This document shows positions 1 to 6,272 of a DNA stretch of 8,725 bases, in pieces. Each line of letters opens with the position of its first letter. Position 1 is the first letter of the stretch. The notes below the pieces were generated by a model, which had not been told where the DNA came from, searched no databases, and saw only the letters and a list, made by a program, of their open reading frames with translations. The stretch comes from Euryarchaeota archaeon UBA121 (GTDB taxonomy: Archaea; Thermoplasmatota; Poseidoniia; Poseidoniales; Thalassarchaeaceae): contig DANL01000009.1 of NCBI GenBank assembly GCA_002499865.1, positions 1-8,725 of the forward strand, read 5' to 3'. Position numbers and translations under genes: made by a program.

Positions 1-411
1 TAATTTCCCCTTTCCATCAATAAACTCTCCCCTTTCCATAGTTCCCCGAAGCTTCTGAAGCTCCTCTCCAGCCATCGGAAGAGTTCCATTGCATATCTTG
101 AATCCATTGTACTCTGGAGGATTATGACTGGCAGTGATCATTACGGACACATCGACATCCAAGTCCTTCGATGCACGGTATAGTACGCCGGTAGTGGTTA
201 TTCCTAGGTCCATCACATCACATCCTGAATCAATTACTCCTTCGATGAAAGAGTCATGCAAGGCAGGACCAGACTCTCTGATGTCCCTGGCTACAGCAAT
301 GCACTTCGCATTCAAGTGGGCAACTATCGATTTACCCAGTCTGCTGGCGAATTGAGGAGTAAGCTCCTCTCCAGCTATGCCTCGGATGTCGTACGCCTTG
401 AACACACTCAC
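1..411 (-). CDS. Phosphomannomutase/phosphoglucomutase family protein, N-terminal part (cut by window edge)
   Basis: This is the first 137 codons of an alpha-D-phosphohexomutase, which interconverts hexose-6-phosphate and hexose-1-phosphate (mannose, glucose or glucosamine forms) for nucleotide-sugar synthesis in the cytoplasm. Translation of the minus strand gives FKAYDIRGI at residues 4-12, the family N-terminal signature, and TASHNPPEYNGFK at 93-105. Ser95 in that motif is the catalytic serine that carries the phosphate. The rest of domain 1, the metal loop and the sugar-recognition domains lie beyond base 1, so the substrate cannot be told. The start is a GTG. I chose the one at 411, but GTG at 405 gives a protein beginning right at FKAYDIRG, and GTG at 435 is also open. 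No clear Shine-Dalgarno helps choose. The gap to the upstream MFS stop is 40 bases, so it may be the last visible gene of that operon. Confidence 0.93.
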   Translation of the reverse strand, partial: MSVFKAYDIRGIAGEELTPQFASRLGKSIVAHLNAKCIAVARDIRESGPALHDSFIEGVIDSGCDVMDLGITTTGVLYRASKDLDVDVSVMITASHNPPEYNGFKICNGTLPMAGEELQKLRGTMERGEFIDGKGKL

Positions 412-451
412 ACGCTCTGCTGGATGATTATGCACGTAAGCATTACCAATC

Positions 452-1717
452 TCAGTTGGCTTGAAACTTCAGTCGTGGCTCCTCTCTAACGGGCAGGTGT
501 ATCAAAGATGAGAAAACTCCTACGGCAATTCCTATCCACCAAACAGTTGTGTAGCTTCCATACATGTCGTAAAGAACTCCTCCAAGGTAGACTCCGACGA
601 AGCTTCCTAGTTGATGGGAGAAGAATACTATCCCGTATAGTGTAGCCATATATCTGACTCCATAGATATGAGCTACCAGACCACTTGTCAGAGGAACTGT
701 TGCCAACCACAAGAAACCCATAGAGAATGAGAAGATTAGTACCGAGTTGGCAGTAATTGGAGTCAATATGAACCATGCAGCGGCAATCGATCTACCAGCA
801 TATATTCCAGATAAAAGCCATTTTTTCCCAAATCTCTTTCCCGCCCATCCCGCTAATAACGTTCCAATGATGTTAGCCGCGCCAATAACTGAAATCGCAA
901 AACCTCCCAGGGCCGCTGTTGTTTCTATACCAAGGTCGCCACACCATCCCAATGGATCTATAGGGGCACTCATTTCTGTGATTAGTGCCGGGAAATGAGC
1001 TGTAATGAAGGCCAGTTGGTATCCACAAGAGAAGAACCCGACGAAGATCATCATGTAAGAAGGGTCTCTCATTGCCAGTCTAAGAATCTCTCCAAGACTC
1101 TCCTCGATTTCTTCCTTGGAAGCCTTCTCAGGGGCCCTCATGAATGGAAGTAGTAGAAGGACCAAGAGAATAGATACGGCGAATATCAGAAACACTGACT
1201 GCCATTCCATGGACTCCAGTAGGAACACTGCGACCACAGGTCCCACTATCTGACCAGCGGACCCAGAAGCCGTAGCAATCGCCAAGCTCATTGCTCTGTG
1301 CTCGGGTGCACTAGCTCGGCCAACAACAGCGAGTATAACTCCGAATCCAGTCCCTGCCACTCCGAAACCAACCAAGATCTCATAGAACTGAATAGCGAAT
1401 GCAGTACTTGCACCTGCTGTGAGAACGAGTCCTAGAGAATAGAGAATCGCCCCCAGTACTATCGCCTTTCGATCACCTAGCTTTTCTGAGAAGGCACCGA
1501 AGAATGGTGAGCCAAAGCCCCATGCTAAGTTCTGTATGGCGATCGCAAGACTGAACTCCGATCTCGGCCATCCGAACTCATCTTCGATAGGGATCTGAAA
1601 TACTCCGAAGGATGCTCTGATCGCGAATCCTACGAGGACTATTACGCAACCGACTAGTAGTACTGGGGTGAAAAGGGAAGGTCCCTTGGTTTGGACATCT
1701 TCAGTCACTAGATCCAC
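452..1717 (-). CDS. MFS transporter (monocarboxylate/oxalate-formate-like)
   Basis: A 421-residue major facilitator superfamily permease with about twelve hydrophobic segments in two halves, joined by a charged cytoplasmic loop around residues 193-217 (many Lys/Glu). The loop between the second and third helices has the MFS motif-A pattern, near residues 74-84 (G-x-F-S-E-K-L-G-D-R-K). The N-terminal pattern of a first helix followed by FGVFQIPIEDEFGWPRSEFS (residues 37-56) resembles the monocarboxylate porter and oxalate:formate antiporter groups, from memory of those families. That suggests a small organic anion as substrate, but this is inference. The start is GTG at 1717, inside the end of the ridA gene (17-base overlap). 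A second in-frame GTG at 1708 is also possible. No ATG is nearby. The overlap with ridA implies translational coupling and perhaps a shared substrate pathway. Confidence 0.9.
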   Translation of the reverse strand: MDLVTEDVQTKGPSLFTPVLLVGCVIVLVGFAIRASFGVFQIPIEDEFGWPRSEFSLAIAIQNLAWGFGSPFFGAFSEKLGDRKAIVLGAILYSLGLVLTAGASTAFAIQFYEILVGFGVAGTGFGVILAVVGRASAPEHRAMSLAIATASGSAGQIVGPVVAVFLLESMEWQSVFLIFAVSILLVLLLLPFMRAPEKASKEEIEESLGEILRLAMRDPSYMMIFVGFFSCGYQLAFITAHFPALITEMSAPIDPLGWCGDLGIETTAALGGFAISVIGAANIIGTLLAGWAGKRFGKKWLLSGIYAGRSIAAAWFILTPITANSVLIFSFSMGFLWLATVPLTSGLVAHIYGVRYMATLYGIVFFSHQLGSFVGVYLGGVLYDMYGSYTTVWWIGIAVGVFSSLIHLPVREEPRLKFQAN

Positions 1718-2078
1718 TTCCGCGGAAAGCCTCGCAGACTATCTCGACCAGTGCTCCAAGAGGAAGGTCACTAACTGCATAAGCTGCTCTGGAAGGAGCG
1801 ATAGAGTCACCGAGCCACTCTCCATAAACCTCGTTTATCTTGGAGTAAAAAGCAATATCAGACATCAGAACCGTCACCTTTACTAGATCCCTCTTGGAAC
1901 TATTTGCCGCCTCCAGCAAATCGTCTATTTTAGCCAATGTTCCTCTGGTTTGAGACTCTATGTCACTTTCAGTAATGTCTATCTGGCCAGATAGCCAGAT
2001 GTGATCTCTGACACTAATTCCCGGACTATAAGGTGCGTAGCTCTTCCCGCCGGTATCAACTCTCAGCTTCCTATCCAT
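1701..2078 (-). CDS. ridA: RidA family (YjgF/YER057c/UK114) reactive enamine/imine deaminase
   Basis: A 125-residue protein of the usual RidA length, a family of small trimeric cytoplasmic proteins. RidA hydrolyses reactive 2-aminoacrylate-type enamines/imines released by PLP enzymes and so protects other enzymes. Family marks visible are YSPGISV (17-23), LSGQID (29-34), the IESQTR segment (40-45), NEVYGEW (82-88), and APSRAAYAV (94-102), whose Arg97 matches the conserved substrate carboxylate-binding arginine (Arg105 in E. coli RidA). LPLGALVEI follows at 105-113. Near the C-terminus VEIVCEA replaces the common VEIEA, with Glu116 offset from the usual glutamate, so exact deaminase activity is less certain and a paralogous Rid subfamily is possible. 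The ATG at 2078 is 30 bases after the NUDIX stop. The 3' end overlaps the MFS gene. Confidence 0.93.
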   Translation of the reverse strand: MDRKLRVDTGGKSYAPYSPGISVRDHIWLSGQIDITESDIESQTRGTLAKIDDLLEAANSSKRDLVKVTVLMSDIAFYSKINEVYGEWLGDSIAPSRAAYAVSDLPLGALVEIVCEAFRGSGSSD

Positions 2079-2108
2079 GGTGAGGGGATTAGTAAGTGGC
2101 TGATAGAA

Positions 2109-2555
2109 TTATTCTCTAAGCTTGTCAATAATTAAGATATGATCTCCAGCAATCTCATCCTCAGTAATCGAGTCTAGAGGGGCCCAGTAGGCCTCCGATG
2201 CATCATCACCTGCCGTGGGTACTGACTCCGGGTCCACATCCACCAAGTAGAATAGAGCTATGACATGCTTTCTGGGATCCCTGGTTGGCTCTCCATGGAC
2301 TGCCAGGGAAATTGGATTAGTGCCCTCAACCCCCGTCTCCTCCTTGAGCTCTCTAATAACAGCGTCTTCTGGATCTTCACCATAGTCCACAAACCCTCCT
2401 GGGAATGCTAGCATACCTTTGCAAGGCTCATGCCCCCTCCTGATTAGAAGGACTTCCTTGGATCCACTAGCACCCCTAGTGACTACAGCATCTACAACCA
2501 CAGAAGGACTACGATAACTGTCCCGCCCACAGTGGTGACAGGAATCACTCACCAT
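2109..2555 (-). CDS. NUDIX hydrolase, ADP-ribose pyrophosphatase-like
   Basis: A 148-residue NUDIX hydrolase, which cleaves a nucleoside diphosphate linked to another moiety with a divalent metal. The full 23-residue Nudix box lies at residues 54-76: Gly54, Glu60, then R68-E69-L70-x-E72-E73-x-G75-V76, all catalytic and metal positions present. It is preceded by LIRRGHEPCKGMLAFPGGF and followed by a DPRKHV segment resembling archaeal ADP-ribose pyrophosphatases. Substrate assignment is therefore inference, and other nucleotides are possible. A CxxC pair (Cys6, Cys9) near the N-terminus could bind half a zinc site. The frame is open upstream to 2696, but I chose ATG 2555 because a near-perfect Shine-Dalgarno stands just before it, the protein then starts at the usual place, and the upstream extension would lie inside uppS in another frame. 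It overlaps the uppS end by 11 bases, implying coupled translation. Confidence 0.93.
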   Translation of the reverse strand: MVSDSCHHCGRDSYRSPSVVVDAVVTRGASGSKEVLLIRRGHEPCKGMLAFPGGFVDYGEDPEDAVIRELKEETGVEGTNPISLAVHGEPTRDPRKHVIALFYLVDVDPESVPTAGDDASEAYWAPLDSITEDEIAGDHILIIDKLRE

Positions 2556-3426
2556 ATCTCCTCCTTCTATATTGGTACGACTCAATTGCCTCGTATAGGT
2601 CAGACTTTGAGAAAGACGGCCAGAAAACATCTGTGAAGTGAAGCTCTGAATAGGCAATCTGCCAAAGTAAGAAGTTGGAAATTCTCTCTTCCCCACTAGT
2701 CCTAATCACCAAGTCAGGATCTGGCAATTCTGCGGCATACATTCTCTTTGTTATCTCTGATGAATTTATAGAATTGATATCCAGAGTCCCGGAGGCGTGA
2801 TCTGTAGCAACCGACTTCACCGCATCGACAATCTCCTCCCTCCCTCCATATGCAAGGCAGACTGTGAACGTGAAATCAGAGTACTGAGAGGTTACATTCT
2901 CTGCATTTTCAATAGACTCCCTCACCCTAGAAGGGAGCATATCCAACCTCCCAACGACCTGGACCTTCACGCCCCTATCATGAATTCTAGGATCCACGGA
3001 AATCTCATCAAGACCGGAAACATATAGGTCATACAGAATTTCCAACTCTTCACTGTCTCTTTCTGAGATATTCTCTGTTGAGAGGGCGTAAACCGTGAAG
3101 TAAGGAACTCCGAGATCAAGAACCCAATCCATCACTTCCTTCAGCTTCTCCTTCCCCTCAGCATGGCCCACTGCCGTTTTCGAGCTCTTGTTCCAGGCGA
3201 ACCTCCGGTTCCCATCCATAATAATCGAAACATGTTTAGGAATCTCCCCTGAAATCAGTCGTTCTCTAAGTCTATTGGCCCTAACCCTATCAGATCTAGA
3301 GATTAGACTCCATGCTAACTTGGAATTGGCAACACTCTTCGCTGGAATAGATATCAATCTAAATTTGAGTAGCCACTTTGCCAGCGCGTCCAAGCTCTTC
3401 CCGAGCCGTCTCCGCTGGTTGACCAT
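2545..3426 (-). CDS. uppS: cis-prenyl diphosphate synthase (UppS family)
   Basis: A 293-residue cis-prenyltransferase that condenses isopentenyl diphosphate onto an allylic primer. In archaea the product is the long polyprenyl (dolichyl-type) carrier for protein N-glycosylation and surface glycans. Family motifs are complete: HVSIIMDGNRRFA at 65-77 with catalytic Asp71 and Arg74/Arg75, GHAEGKEKL 88-95, TVYALSTENI 111-120, LAYGGREEI 191-199, PDPDLVIRTSGEERISNFLLWQ 235-256, and ELHFTDVFWP 261-270. About 60 extra N-terminal residues precede the catalytic core, basic and partly amphipathic, possibly for membrane contact (inference). Primer length specificity cannot be read by eye. The ATG at 3426 lies about 27 bases from a TATA-like element at 3451-3456, suiting a leaderless start. 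The gene is 48 bases after the HAD gene and overlaps the NUDIX gene. Confidence 0.96.
   Translation of the reverse strand: MVNQRRRLGKSLDALAKWLLKFRLISIPAKSVANSKLAWSLISRSDRVRANRLRERLISGEIPKHVSIIMDGNRRFAWNKSSKTAVGHAEGKEKLKEVMDWVLDLGVPYFTVYALSTENISERDSEELEILYDLYVSGLDEISVDPRIHDRGVKVQVVGRLDMLPSRVRESIENAENVTSQYSDFTFTVCLAYGGREEIVDAVKSVATDHASGTLDINSINSSEITKRMYAAELPDPDLVIRTSGEERISNFLLWQIAYSELHFTDVFWPSFSKSDLYEAIESYQYRRRRYGE
2556..2567 (-). promoter_or_regulatory. Shine-Dalgarno of the NUDIX gene, inside the uppS 3' end
   Basis: Read on the minus strand the bases are GAAGGAGGAGAT immediately before ATG 2555, with GGAGG at 2564-2560 and a 4-base spacer. The same bases encode part of the Arg-Arg-Arg-Arg-Tyr end of UppS. 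This site decides the NUDIX start and supports translational coupling. Confidence 0.8.
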
Positions 3427-3449
3427 GCATTAACCAAAAGCTCCTAGTG

Positions 3450-3458
3450 ATAAAGTAA
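3450..3458 (-). promoter_or_regulatory. Possible TATA box of uppS
   Basis: On the minus strand the gap between the HAD stop and uppS reads TACTTTATCA. Its centre is about 27 bases before ATG 3426, the distance expected between an archaeal TATA box and a leaderless transcript start. It is a single weak match found by eye, so uppS may have its own promoter as well as read-through from the HAD gene. Confidence 0.45.
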
Positions 3459-3474
3459 GTAGCTAACTCATGTA

Positions 3475-4038
3475 TTACTCGAATACGATGTCAACAGAGT
3501 TTCCAACCCTGTCCAGTACGCCAGAATCTGGATTGACCACGATAACCTGAGCCGCCTTTTCCCAAATAGCGACGTCATGATGACTGTTTCCAGCGTATCC
3601 AAATCCTCCTTCACCATATCTGGCTACCAGTGCCTCTGCCTTCTTCTTATCTCTGAGATTGTAATCATTATCAGAGGCCATTACATCTGAAAACATTCCC
3701 ACATGAGCGGCTACTTGCTCAGCCACAATTCTATCTGAAGCAGTAGCCAATATAATCACCCTCCCTCTGGAATGCTCACCGGTCAGCCACTCCAAGAAAC
3801 CCTCATGATAATCCAACTCTGAGGGATTGAAAACCAGAATCCTCCCTAAGTCTCTCTTCCATCCTGCTCTTTTCCCAGTCATCTCCTTGAATATGACGGA
3901 TGGGATTAGCCATGGTTTCCTTAATAGAACTCTCCTTATGCTTATTCTAGACATGTCTGATAGTATTAGAGTACCATCCATATCGACGGCTAGAGGCAAG
4001 TCAGAGACCTCGGCACCCATGCCCGGCGCTCGGCACAT
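3475..4038 (-). CDS. HAD-superfamily phosphatase, related to the HAD domain fused to UbiA prenyltransferases
   Basis: A 187-residue haloacid dehalogenase-like hydrolase. Motif I is DMDGTL at 19-24 (Asp19 nucleophile, Asp21 acid/base). Motif II is LATAS at 97-101. The motif III lysine lies in the LRDKKKAEAL segment (128-137), and motif IV is the YAGNSHHDVAIW segment (148-159) with Asp155. The Asn in GNSHHD replaces the commoner GDSxxD aspartate. The ATASDR...YAGNS...VNPDS pattern resembles the N-terminal HAD domain of large UbiA-type polyprenyl-phosphate transferases, from memory. Here the domain stands alone without UbiA. A role in dephosphorylating a polyprenyl-linked or sugar phosphate would fit its neighbour uppS, but this is inference. 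The start may be ATG 4038, about 29 bases from a weak TATA-like ATTCATAGA on the minus strand, or ATG 4020 (MGAEVSDLP). It appears to be the first gene of the minus-strand run. Confidence 0.88.
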   Translation of the reverse strand: MCRAPGMGAEVSDLPLAVDMDGTLILSDMSRISIRRVLLRKPWLIPSVIFKEMTGKRAGWKRDLGRILVFNPSELDYHEGFLEWLTGEHSRGRVIILATASDRIVAEQVAAHVGMFSDVMASDNDYNLRDKKKAEALVARYGEGGFGYAGNSHHDVAIWEKAAQVIVVNPDSGVLDRVGNSVDIVFE

Positions 4039-4101
4039 CCCGAATCAAGCCTTCGCTACCGATTCTATGAATACAGAAACCCTCTCCTCATAGCGATAAG
4101 G
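4039..4101. promoter_or_regulatory. Divergent promoter region between the HAD gene and the unknown membrane protein gene
   Basis: Only 63 bases separate two divergently read starts, so both promoters must share this stretch or extend into coding DNA. The AT-rich centre (TTCTATGAATACA near 4063-4075) is the only TATA-like candidate for either direction. It would sit about 29 bases before each start, consistent with leaderless mRNAs. The match to a TATA consensus is weak. Confidence 0.4.
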
Positions 4102-5358
4102 ATGTCTGGCGAGCTACCAGTATGGAGGCCTCAGGCCCTGAGGCAGGTAAGGTCCAACTTCGAAGCACCTCCCGGATTTCATCCCATCAAAGTAGTAGGA
4201 ATGCAAGGTCTCACTGGAATAAAGGCAGAACTGATCGAGCCAATTTCTATGAAATCACCTGAGGATTGGAGAGATATTGTCAACGAACTCCACTCATGGG
4301 GAGAGGTCCCTCTACCTGAATCAGTGACAAGACTGACAACAGAGAATTCTGAAAGAGGCATAGTTGCAGTAATTGAGGCTGAGCAAGATTGGATTGCAGA
4401 GTTTCTACCATGGGGTTCCGACGGCTTGCTGAAGGTAAGATCGACAAACGCCCCAGGTGGTTCCGACGTTCCACTGGGAGGCTATTCTTGGAACGGTAGA
4501 GATGTCATAATCCTGAGAAGATCGACTTCCAAAGATGAAAACTCTGAGAACACACTAGTCAGAGCTCTCCAAGAAGATGATCTAGAGTCCTGCCAGGGGA
4601 TACTTGGAGACATGGGAAAGTGCTTAGGTACATTTCACTCCTCGATGAGGAAGTTAAGGGAGTTGCCACCCGACCAGAAGAGATGGAACTCCAGGAACGA
4701 GAAAATTGAGGGGTTACTTCGAGCGCAGTTTATCTGGAGAGCACCCTACACTAAAGAGCAACCATGCACGGTTTCCCTGCTTGATGTAAGGATTTCAGAT
4801 TTTTCTGGAGATTCACTTAGGATAGGGCCTCCCAGATTATCAGACGCACTAATCCCACATGAGTCCGAGAAGCCCGCCATGAGAGATTTGGCATCTCTAG
4901 TGCACGATCTCTCCAGAATACATCACAGAGTATCAACCAACCTCCAGCTAAAGGAACTTAGGATTGCCTTGATCGGAGGATGGAGAGAAACCGCACCAGA
5001 TGAGTGGGCTTCAGACAACGCCTTCTACTCTCACCGAGGAGGCATGGCAATTTGGGAGTATGAGCAGTGTCTGATGGATGTTCTTGAAGCATCCTCGAAT
5101 CAATCCGGCGCTCCTCAGCCAGCCATAGATACTCTGCAATACGTAAAGATGTATCAGAAGAAAATGTTCAACAACAGGACATTCGCAGCACTATCCTTCA
5201 TGGCATTCTTCTTTGGCGCTAGCACTCTGATCAATCAGTTTCCACCCTCTCTAACAGAGATGATACCCCCTCTAGCTTTCTTCGCGACAGGATACTTCTG
5301 CCTCAAAACGTATAGGGGCATGTCCCCCTCCCCAGAAAGCCCATTCTCTGAGATCTAA
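4102..5358 (+). CDS. Membrane-anchored protein of unknown function, faintly kinase-like
   Basis: I do not recognise this 418-residue protein. Residues 1-350 are soluble with no signal peptide, and two hydrophobic helices near 361-378 and 386-402 probably anchor it as a hairpin, leaving the large domain cytoplasmic. Some segments recall the aminoglycoside/choline-kinase-like fold: LGDMGKCLGTFHSS (168-181) looks like the helix before the catalytic loop, and LLDVRISDF...RLSDAL...MRDLASLVHDLSRI (226-273) sits where an HGDxxxxN loop and IDW...DLA would be. The catalytic His-Gly-Asp and Asn are not visible, so if related it would be a pseudokinase. This is a tentative fold guess by eye. It lies 56 bases upstream of the rhodopsin TATA-proximal ATG and may be co-expressed, although rhodopsin has its own promoter. 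The ATG at 4102 lacks a good Shine-Dalgarno and is probably leaderless. Confidence 0.85.
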   Translation: MSGELPVWRPQALRQVRSNFEAPPGFHPIKVVGMQGLTGIKAELIEPISMKSPEDWRDIVNELHSWGEVPLPESVTRLTTENSERGIVAVIEAEQDWIAEFLPWGSDGLLKVRSTNAPGGSDVPLGGYSWNGRDVIILRRSTSKDENSENTLVRALQEDDLESCQGILGDMGKCLGTFHSSMRKLRELPPDQKRWNSRNEKIEGLLRAQFIWRAPYTKEQPCTVSLLDVRISDFSGDSLRIGPPRLSDALIPHESEKPAMRDLASLVHDLSRIHHRVSTNLQLKELRIALIGGWRETAPDEWASDNAFYSHRGGMAIWEYEQCLMDVLEASSNQSGAPQPAIDTLQYVKMYQKKMFNNRTFAALSFMAFFFGASTLINQFPPSLTEMIPPLAFFATGYFCLKTYRGMSPSPESPFSEI

Positions 5359-5399
5359 AGATGAAATGAACATGAAATTAGTTCCATAGGTTAACATCA

Positions 5400-5411
5400 C
5401 TTTTTATATTA
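5400..5411 (+). promoter_or_regulatory. TATA box of the rhodopsin gene
   Basis: The bases CTTTTTATATTA form the strongest TATA-like element in the window. Its centre is only about 8-10 bases before ATG 5415 but about 24-26 before ATG 5430. Archaeal transcription starts roughly 25 bases downstream of the TATA centre, so the mRNA should begin at or near 5430 and be leaderless. The T-run at 5401-5405 could also help end transcription of the upstream gene (inference). Confidence 0.7.
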
Positions 5412-5429
5412 AATATGGCTCCCAGTAGC

Positions 5430-6233
5430 ATGGGATTGAACAAGCCCTATTCAAATGCAACAAGAACGAAAGTAGCTCTAAGTGCATTGTTGGCTATGCT
5501 AGTGGTAGGAACACAGACCGTTAGCGCAGCAACTACGGCACTCGAGAGCAATGACTGGGTCGGGATAAGCTTCTGGATCGCAACAGCGATGATGCTAGCT
5601 TTCACTGCCTTCTTCCTCATCGAGAGGCAGAACGTACCTGACAAGTGGAAGACATCCATGACCGTGGCCGCACTGGTCACCGGTGTGGCATGGTACCACT
5701 ACACCTACATGAGAGAGGTCTGGGCAATGGGAGACGGTTCTCCTCTAGTCTACAGGTACATCGACTGGCTAATCACAGTACCACTGCAGGTCATCGAGTT
5801 CTACCTGATCCTCGCCGCTATAGGTGTGGGAACTTTCGTCATGTTCAGGAACCTCATGGGAGCATCCCTAGTTATGCTCGTCGCAGGATTCTTCGGAGAG
5901 TCCGGAGCTTGGGATCTCTTCGGAGACTCGAACGCTGAGGTCTGGTGGGCCATTGGAATGCTAGGATGGGCATACATCCTATACGAGCTATGGAAGGGAG
6001 ACGTTGAGTCAGCAGCAGCATCTGGTAGCGACAGCGTACAGTTCGCTTTCAACTCCATGAGGCTTATCGTTACCTTTGGATGGGCAATCTACCCGCTCGG
6101 CTACCTAATGGGTGCAGGGCTTATCGACGGCATGGGCTCAGACGACATGAACATCCTCTACAATATCGCGGACTTGGTCAACAAGGGTGCGTTCGGTATG
6201 ATGATCTGGTACGCTGCAAAGAACGATGCATAA
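5430..6233 (+). CDS. Proteorhodopsin-like light-driven proton pump, predicted blue-absorbing
   Basis: A seven-helix microbial rhodopsin of 267 residues from ATG 5430 (272 from ATG 5415). It uses retinal and light to pump protons out across the cytoplasmic membrane. Numbering from 5430: a signal peptide (Arg/Lys, then a hydrophobic stretch, cleavage likely after VSA, residue 33), His90 in WYHYTYMR, and helix C RYIDWLITVPLQVIEFY holding Arg109, Asp112 (acceptor, D97 in proteorhodopsin), Thr116 and Glu123 (donor, E108). Lys252 in LVNKGAF is the retinal Schiff-base lysine (K231). Gln120 is at tuning position 105, where Gln gives blue and Leu/Met green absorption. Trp173 fills the site where carotenoid-antenna rhodopsins have Gly. 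I chose 5430 because the TATA box would place transcription start there. Tyr and Ile codons favour C endings (12 of 13 TAC, 13 of 16 ATC), suggesting high expression. No retinal synthesis gene is in the window. Confidence 0.97.
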   Translation: MGLNKPYSNATRTKVALSALLAMLVVGTQTVSAATTALESNDWVGISFWIATAMMLAFTAFFLIERQNVPDKWKTSMTVAALVTGVAWYHYTYMREVWAMGDGSPLVYRYIDWLITVPLQVIEFYLILAAIGVGTFVMFRNLMGASLVMLVAGFFGESGAWDLFGDSNAEVWWAIGMLGWAYILYELWKGDVESAAASGSDSVQFAFNSMRLIVTFGWAIYPLGYLMGAGLIDGMGSDDMNILYNIADLVNKGAFGMMIWYAAKNDA

Positions 6234-6272
6234 TCGTAGTAAAATAAGCAGAAACCAAATGTAAAACGTAAT

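Noticed and set aside
134..489. Two short plus-strand open frames near the left edge
   Set aside because: They are antisense to the phosphohexomutase, whose minus-strand frame has clear signature motifs.
820..829. T-run that might act as a terminator
   Set aside because: It lies inside the MFS gene and encodes part of the Lys-Lys-Trp segment when read on the minus strand.
2556..2696. Longer NUDIX protein starting at 2696
   Set aside because: The extra 47 residues are uppS sequence in another frame, and a strong Shine-Dalgarno points to ATG 2555.
4129..4143. Inverted repeat CCTCAG-GCC-CTGAGG near the start of the unknown membrane protein gene
   Set aside because: It is only six paired bases, lies inside coding sequence, and is explained by Pro-Gln-Ala-Leu-Arg codons. 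Not enough to call a regulatory hairpin.
5447..6058. Open frames on the other strand and in other frames within rhodopsin
   Set aside because: They are shadows of the rhodopsin reading frame. Their translations show no recognisable domain.
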